Assembly: GCF_964355755.1 (NCBI RefSeq)
Contig: NC_092678.1
Span: 15,286,922-15,350,921, forward strand
DNA: 64,000 nucleotides
Direction of reading: 5' to 3'
Origin: Antedon mediterranea
Lineage: Eukaryota > Echinodermata > Crinoidea > Comatulida > Antedonidae
This document shows positions 59,001-64,000 of this stretch, piece after piece; positions within the stretch are counted from its first letter, which is position 1, and the number at the start of each line of letters is the position of its first letter. The notes beneath the pieces were generated by a model. It was given only the letters and a program-made list of their open reading frames with translations, had not been told where the DNA came from and ran no database searches. The translations under genes and the position numbers were made by a program.

Positions 59001-59999
59001 GCTGAACGGTGGGTTGTACCACAGAATGTCTTTTCGTTGTCTGTTTTTTCGTCTTGTCTGGGTTACCGGCTCGTATTTTAGTGTGTACTGGTATCCACTG
59101 TCGTTGAGAGTTTTCTGGTATACAGGGGCGGCTTGGTCGAATGAATTCTTGTCGGATGACAAGGACGAGAGTCGTCTGTTTATTCCGGCGGGTATATATA
59201 TATAATTGAATGAATTCTGAAAAAAAATCATAGCAGGGACAAATGTAATTTTATTCACCATAATCTACCGTACACTTTGCATGGTACTAAACTAGTTTGT
59301 AAATGTAAATATATTATCTTCTACCGTTAACTCCTTGCCTTTCATAATTATTTTTATGTTATTTTTATAGTTTAACATACATCAAAATGTTTAATCTTTA
59401 AGGTGTATACACCAGTCATGGAAAAGATGCTGGAGAAGATTGAAGAAATAAATTTGTCTCATAAGAAAGGACCCAAACAAAAAGCAGAAGACGACAGTGT
59501 TCTCTTTAACCAAGGTTGGCACAAATATCGACAAAGGCAACGTCAATTCCTACGTCGACGTGAGAGAGAACGACGTCTACAAGAAATGAAAAGAATGCAG
59601 ATGCAGTATGCAGCACTTGGTGGTGATTGGCATCGTATGAGGAACACACATCTGCAACCGAATTTTCCACAGCAACCTCTACCACAGCAGCAACCACTTG
59701 ACAGACTTAAAGTAGACGTGGTTGGGCTTCGCGGAAGAAGCTTCTCTGACAGTGCCATGCTCGACTTAACACCTACACCAATACTGCCAGAGATACCACA
59801 CACCACAGAAGTATCCCCAAACAGCAGTGAAAACAATTCAATTTTAGAATCAACTCCAATTGTTGAAATAGTTGTTGATGATAGAGACAATCATTCTAGC
59901 CAGTCAGCTACGAAACCTAGATCTTCGTCTATATCGAATAATCCTACGCTTCTTCCAAAGTTACAAACGATGAGACCAAGGACAGCAAGTGAAGTTTAA
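47033..59999 (+). CDS. CNBD2: Cyclic nucleotide-binding domain-containing protein 2-like
   Basis: Eight exons: 47033-47162, 53037-53124, 53642-54078, 54388-54577, 55730-55945, 56331-56497, 56913-57109, 59403-59999. They join in phase to 673 aa. The first cyclic-nucleotide domain starts at about residue 44 (VPEDTVIIRQGDQGDSFFII) and resumes at about 219 with the phosphate-binding cassette SFGELALVQADNVRSASI, whose Glu and Arg are kept. Between them, exon 3 inserts ~130 residues that are Ser/Gly/Asp-rich, including two 12-residue HNG-GGGSTST repeats. A second, less canonical domain spans about 283-450 (YDYGNTIVKQGEPVRGIFFV). The tail is basic (RQRQRQFLRRRERERR), then Gln- and Ser/Pro-rich. The start ATG follows a good acceptor (CATTCCCCCAG, 47011), so a non-coding first exon probably lies upstream. 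CNBD2 is linked to sperm function in mammals; the role here is inferred. Exon 6 could start at 56274 instead, adding 19 residues. Confidence 0.85.
47168..47615. mobile_element. MITE family B copy split by an insertion
   Basis: The left half (GTCTCTGTCTACATTATCAA to CCCATATATGGACA, 47168-47225) and the right half (TAGGCACTTCACAC to GGTAGTGTAGACATAGCTT, about 47546-47613) belong to one MITE-B, separated by ~320 bp. The insert contains a MITE-A copy. The left end lies about five bases from the exon 1 splice donor of the CNBD2-like gene. Confidence 0.6.
47395..47516 (-). mobile_element. MITE family A short copy, nested in MITE-B
   Basis: AAGGCCATGTACATGGCTGC, a (CCGA)n-type run and GACATAGTTTGCACGTCACT in the usual order for the reverse orientation. 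Somewhat degraded at the right end. Confidence 0.6.
48243..48582. mobile_element. Palindromic MITE carrying two CRE palindromes
   Basis: An inverted-repeat element of ~340 bp. GACCGATAAAT and ATTTATCGTC mark the ends; ATGCAT...TATAAAACAAAA and ATCCAATCAAATGACGTCAT recur inverted. Each inner arm has TGACGTCA (48377-48384, 48443-48450), the full cAMP-response element sequence. Intron 1 of the CNBD2-like gene. Confidence 0.6.
48891..49021. mobile_element. MITE family B copy, best preserved
   Basis: AAAGCTCTTTCTACACTATC at the left, GGACATGATGATGTCATATC in the middle, TTTGTCAAACTAGTTTGATA and GTGTAGACATAACTT at the right. Intron 1 of the CNBD2-like gene. Confidence 0.7.
49578..49707 (-). mobile_element. 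MITE family A short copy
   Basis: ACAAGGCCATATATACATGG, AGTCGCGTGCTC, (CCGA)n, TAGTGAGCTGTAG and TGTACGCGACT in order. Intron 1 of the CNBD2-like gene. Confidence 0.7.
50112..50223 (-). mobile_element. MITE family A short copy
   Basis: AACAAGGCCATATACATGGC, TGCAGTCGCGTGC, (CCGA/CCAA)n, ACATAGTAAGCTGTAGAG and TTGCACGCGACT. Only ~400 bp from the copy at 49578-49707 and in the same orientation. Confidence 0.7.
50620..51010. repeat. Three diverged tandem copies, unknown class
   Basis: GGTCAGACTTGAGTTCCAG-like, ATATACTATGAAACATCAA-like and TGTATTCATCCAT-like blocks recur about three times with a variable ~120-190-bp spacing. No coding frame. Intron 1 of the CNBD2-like gene. Confidence 0.4.
51261..51291. 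repeat. (GATTT)6 microsatellite
   Basis: Six uninterrupted GATTT units followed by GAATTTATTTGG. Confidence 0.9.
51704..51744. repeat. Short hairpin
   Basis: ATCAGGGAGGTACAGAAAT and ATTTCTATATCTCCCTGAT pair over ~19 bp with three mismatches and a tiny loop. Between here and the exon at 53037 I see nothing else recognisable. Confidence 0.6.
57731..57753. repeat. TA microsatellite
   Basis: (TA)11 at the 3' edge of the Penelope-like element; it may mark the element's end. Confidence 0.85.
57852..57900 (-). ncRNA. Hammerhead ribozyme (type I, Penelope class)
   Basis: Read on the minus strand: stem I GUCUC, core CUGAUGA, stem II GUGAGU / ACUCAC closing a UGCACG loop, core GAAA, a minimal 3-bp stem III ACA / UGU with loop AGCC, cleavage-site A, then stem I GAGAC. 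Every core nucleotide of the hammerhead consensus is present and stems I and II pair perfectly. The tiny stem III is typical of ribozymes in Penelope-like elements, whose C-terminal endonuclease lies just upstream here. Self-cleavage would occur after the A that follows UGU. Confidence 0.88.
58400..59225 (-). pseudogene. Penelope-like RT C-terminus with GIY-YIG endonuclease
   Basis: A minus-strand frame opens near 59225 in YIYIPAGINRRLSSLSS and runs through FPKDNKLRKIFNRNT, a Cys cluster CNCRQKNTCPLSGNC, and the GIY-YIG-like core VIYQATVTRKDK...TYIGLTENDFKTRYRNH. A TAA follows SSAN (58488-58490), but the same frame continues recognisably (KCNLCLKEKLFII), so the stop is a nonsense mutation inside the endonuclease. 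The N-terminal RT is missing. The first 18 codons of the open frame probably belong to flanking sequence. Confidence 0.8.
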
Positions 60000-61198
60000 A
60001 TTTACATAAAATCATAGAAATATTATTGAAAAACAGATGGTAAACGCCAACACAATCACACCTTTAAAAGTGAGTCACTGTTGCAATCGACCAATCAGAT
60101 GCAATTCGTACAGAACCAATACAGCATATTGACTTACTTACTATATTATTTAGAAAACTCTTTAAAAAGTATTTTTTAAATTTATATAAAGTAAATATTT
60201 ACCGGAGAACAATTGACATAGACCTACTGTAATAATAATAATTATTATCATAAATTATTATAAAACAATTTAATGTCAGTATTGGAGAACATTTTGATCT
60301 TGTACCTCATTAAGGTAATTGAAAACTATGTACTGTATTAATCCAGTACAATTTAAATATATATACTGGTTTGACACATCAACCAATTGAGCGAAACAAA
60401 CAGCTAAAAGTCAGTACTGCATGGAAATCTGCACATTATATTGAATCAGTGGAAACTGAGATTGAAACTAAACTATACATATCATTTAGTACCGATGCAT
60501 ATTACTAGTACATTTTCTCTCATTAGGTTAGGAATATTAATTGCAACTATTGTACAACTTTTAAATTGCGCGCAAAATTAATGGTAATGTCAGATATTTT
60601 TAAACATTAGAATAGTAACTATTTTTTAAAGAATGTAAACGATTTGTAAATTCATAGTATTATGAAAAATTGTCAACACTACAGCAGCGCATTGCAGAAA
60701 AAATATAGATTTTGTAGAATACAATATTACAAAGTATACATATTTATTTATAGACTATTATTAAATTATTTATAGTTAATTAATATGATAATTGCCTAAT
60801 AACATTAAATGAAATATAGTAATTAAAATAGGAAATATTATTCTCCATCTCACATACAAACATATTGTGGAAGATACTTACTACTTACTATTCACTACGT
60901 ACTATTCCACGGGGTAATGTAATATACATCATGTTGTTGATAGAGCTGTACATTAGTATAGAATATTATTTAAAAAAGCAAACCATTAGGATCATCTATA
61001 GATCGGATATATAAATTGTATAAAATACAGTATTACTGAACATACCTCAGTCCTCTTAACACAAGTATAGATAATTTACATTTTTGTATATGATAACTGT
61101 TATAGTAAGGTATTTGACTGTGGGTAAATGCCAAATTACAAACAATTGGAATGATTAGTATTGCAGAAATCGTGACAATCTTGCAATATGGTTATATA

Positions 61199-61240
<42 letters not shown>

Positions 61241-61728
61241 CAATGTTAAGAGGATCCTTACCAATAAAGTAAAGAGGCTCTGAGTAAAACTCTTACGGTG
61301 CATCATAACAATGTTGTAGTTGAATGAATAAACACTTTTACTGCAAGTAGTCGATCCATTTGGTAATTACAAACTTTTGTTTGATCTCTATCTTTTAATG
61401 TGAGTGATGTGAAGTGATGCCTGTTAAATGAAGAGCAGGTCATATTTATATAACCGTTTATAGTCTTCTATGCGTTTCAATTAGATTTCCTCGTACATTC
61501 CATTTCGTTTCAATGTTAATATAGACATTGACGTAATGACGTAGGCTTGTAAGTAGAAACACAAACTGAACTAGAAAATGAGTCAGAATTTAGAATGAAA
61601 AAGGAGAATTATTTCTTAATGTAACAAAAGCGATGCTGATCTCTAAACACATTCAGAAAACTAATTTCAACTCTGACTCATTAAACGACAGAAATGTTAG
61701 TAGTTGGCCAATTAAACTATAACGGTTT
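60000..61728 (+). other. 3' flank / possible 3' UTR of the CNBD2-like gene
   Basis: AT-rich and without exons. Canonical AATAAA signals lie at 61263-61268 and 61327-61332, which would give a 3' UTR of ~1.3 kb if used. A TA microsatellite occupies about 61195-61240. Nothing else recognisable. Confidence 0.4.
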
Positions 61729-62745
61729 GTGGAGCCGTGAAATGTGCAAAAAGTCACATTTGTGCAAACAACCACGTTTGTGTAAACATTTTACCTTCAA
61801 ATGTGCAAACAACCACATTTGTGCAAACATTTTACCTTCAAATGTGCAAACATCACGCCGTTAAATGTAAAAACGATCAGTTTTGACGTTAAATGTGCAA
61901 AAGGTATTCTACAATGTGCAAAGCATTCTTCAACCAAGCTCCTATTCCATTTTATATTTTTGGTTCGTAGGTCTTTCAGAGTAGAAATAACAATAGGAAA
62001 AAGAGTATAATAAAATGTTCAATATCATAACTAATTATACTGTTGTATTTTATTATAATCAAAGGCTCCAAATCGCCTCGGCTAAATTCAAGTCGGCCCA
62101 AGTCAACTCGCCCTGAAGTCAACTCGGCCTCAAGTCAACTCGGCCAAAAACTAATCGGTCAACTACATTCATATTCATATTATTTTTCTTCTGTTCAGTA
62201 GACTTATTTTGTCCCATTCATTTGCACTTTTTGCGTTTCATACTTTAAGGTGGCCTAGTTGACGTGAGGCCGAGTTGACTTCAGGGCGAGTTGACTTCAG
62301 GGCGAGTTGACTTGTGGGCGAGTTGACTTGGGGTCGACTTGAATTTGACTTAGACGGGTTAAAGCCTTTGATCATAATAAAATACAACAGTATAATTAGT
62401 TATTATGATATTGAGCATTTTAAATTTATTAGACTCTTTTTCCTATTGTTATTTCTACTCTGAAAGACCTACGAACCAAAAATATAAAATGTAATAGGAA
62501 TTTGACTGAATAAATGATTTGCACATTTGTAGAATACCTTTTGCACATTTAACGTCAAAACTGATCGTTTTTACATTTAACGTCGTGATGTTTGCACATT
62601 TGCAGGTTATACATTTTTACAGATTTGCACATTTGAAGGTAAAATGTTTGCACAAATGTGGTTGTTTGCACATTTGAAGGTAAAATGTTTGCACAAATGT
62701 GGTTGTTTGCACAAATGTGACTTTTTGCACATTTCACGGCTCCAC
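61729..62745. mobile_element. 1017-bp fold-back element with 7-bp target duplication
   Basis: Ends GTGGAGCCGTGAAATGTGCA and its exact inverse; arms of ~400 bp are inverted copies. ACGGTTT directly abuts both ends (61722-61728, 62746-62752), a perfect 7-bp duplication. The outer arm contains a short tandem array (TGTGCAAACAACCACATTTG, then CATTTTACCTTCAAA), and the centre (about 62080-62340) an array of AAGTCAACTCGGCC-type units in both orientations. No coding capacity. The superfamily is unclear; 7-bp duplications are uncommon. Confidence 0.85.
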
Positions 62746-62989
62746 ACGGTTTCATGATAACTGTGAAACTCGATGGCAGAGCAAACGCAAGCTGGGGGTG
62801 GTCCATTATGAACGTCTGGCTAGTTATCGAAAGGTTCCACAGGAGAAAAAAAATACAATTTTCAGTGTTCTCAATGTACATAGTCAGTACAAAATTACGT
62901 CAGAGTAGGACAATTACAGTATGTTACCAATACTGAAAACCATGACACAAAGATTTTCTACAGTAATCAAATAATAATTATCACATCGC

Positions 62990-63289
62990 GATACAGTACT
63001 GCTTACTTTGGTTCGAATCTCACCCTAGCCATCAGCCCAATCACGGCCATTAATGTGAGAGACAACTACGCAACGTCTGTTCATTGCAGGCTGTAGAAAA
63101 GGGAAAAAACTAAATACATCAATGTGTACCAGTTAGATCAATACACAACTTTACGATAAATACTATATGTATTATTATGGGAGTATGGTTCCATACGTGT
63201 TTGATCCAAACAATGACCAGGCTAATAATATGCAGCGCAACTGAGAGCTTGCTTGTGCGCTATAAGAATGAACTATTATTATTATTAAC
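62990..63289 (+). mobile_element. tRNA-derived SINE
   Basis: GGTTCGAATCTC (B box) at about 63010, a ~200-bp body, and the 3' end GCTTGTGCGCTATAAGAATG followed by (ATT)n, shared with the SINE at 3845-4118. The A-box region is poorly kept. Confidence 0.6.
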
Positions 63290-64000
63290 AATGGCGTCGC
63301 CTGTCAAATCTGGGATTGACTCTCATGTTGAATATCTTACAGTACAATAGAAGATTGTATTATATTTCAAGAATGTCTTATTACCCTACAGGCTGTAAAT
63401 GTATAATATGTAATACCTTCTTAATGTTGATATAACGCGATTAGTTTTAAGCAATTCAACAGTCTTTCTGACTATGCTTTCTTTAAAACGTAGCATGGAT
63501 AAGGAAGTTCCCTCTGGCATGGTAATAGACACTAGATATTGTACGTTGCTTTGTTAAATGAATTACCAAAGGGTTACCAAATATCAGAATGCGAATTTAA
63601 GTTGTTTGGGCCTTTTCAATTTTCATAAAACTCGAAAATGTGTTAAAGCACGTCAGCATAATGTGAAGGCTTATAATGATATTTGATTTACAGTATAATA
63701 ATTGTATTCATGACACGTAATAGTAGGCTTAGGAGGTTTATATTCTTTGTACTCACTTTTTAAACTCGGTGAAATCATATTAGATTGTGAAAATTATGAA
63801 TCTATTCAAGGTAATGTAGCTTTCTTGTTATTCATTAGAATATATTTTTTTGCTCAGGCTAGGACTTATGGTTCTAGTGGTTTGCATTAGAGAGTTTACG
63901 AAACACGACGGGAGCTCAGACAACGAGTGATTGACAGTGATAGCCACGCCCACTGGCGACACTGCGCCTGCGTAAGTAATTTCACCAGTTGTCGTCTAGT
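63290..64000. other. Right-end flank, no gene seen
   Basis: No exon recognised. The last ~120 bp rise in GC content with several CG dinucleotides (ACGACGGGAGCTCAG, CCACGCCCACTGGCGACACT), which could be the edge of a promoter of a gene beyond the window. Confidence 0.35.

Larger units (their letters stand above)
57754..59225 (-). mobile_element. 5'-truncated Penelope-like element
   Basis: A minus-strand retroelement fragment in the last intron of the CNBD2-like gene. It holds the end of the reverse-transcriptase protein with its GIY-YIG endonuclease (58400-59225), a ~500-bp 3' region and a hammerhead ribozyme (57852-57900). Most of the RT domain is absent. Penelope-like elements are known to carry such ribozymes in their terminal repeats. 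No second ribozyme copy was seen at the 5' side, in line with 5' truncation. Confidence 0.8.

Noticed and set aside
59543-59890. 115-codon minus frame rich in Ser/Arg
   Set aside because: Shadow of the last CNBD2-like exon.

Overview
The window is eukaryotic genomic DNA: AT-rich, intron-rich, and crowded with small inverted-repeat elements and retroposons. Three multi-exon metazoan genes lie on the + strand. The organism is most likely a marine deuterostome invertebrate, probably an echinoderm. That is an inference from four things: an invertebrate-style COR plus death-effector-domain protein, an ITIH-like secreted protein, a Gmr1-type Ty3/gypsy element (a group described from deuterostomes), and many copies of the palindrome TAGGCCTA. 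I cannot fix the species.

Layout. (1) 1-2674 is bounded by inverted repeats and holds one ankyrin-repeat exon. (2) 5009-12535 carries the 3' part of an innate-immunity-like gene (COR-type region, then a tandem DED exon). It is followed by a duplicated module whose DED exon (12498-12990) is broken by stops and a frameshift. (3) 16738-34131 is a complete 15-exon inter-alpha-trypsin-inhibitor heavy-chain-like gene (941 aa: signal peptide, VIT, vWA, ITIH C-terminal domain with the DPHF processing motif). Its last intron contains, in antisense, an apparently young 6.0-kb LTR retrotransposon with indistinguishable LTRs. The element has one 1548-aa gag-pol frame in which integrase precedes reverse transcriptase. 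(4) 34.2-47.0 kb is non-coding: a 3.8-kb long-inverted-repeat element with internal tandem repeats, several palindromic MITE-like elements, and decayed retroposons. (5) 47033-59999 is a complete 8-exon CNBD2-like gene (673 aa, two cyclic-nucleotide-binding domains, the first split by a low-complexity insert). Its last intron holds a truncated Penelope-like element with a GIY-YIG endonuclease and a well-formed hammerhead ribozyme. (6) 60-64 kb is non-coding, with a 1017-bp fold-back element flanked by a perfect 7-bp target duplication and a SINE near the end.

Gene models were assembled by hand from splice-site phase. The ITIH-like exons sum to 2826 nt and the CNBD2-like exons to 2022 nt; both are multiples of three with no internal stops. 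The three genes show no obvious functional link; the shared theme is repeated invasion of introns by mobile elements.
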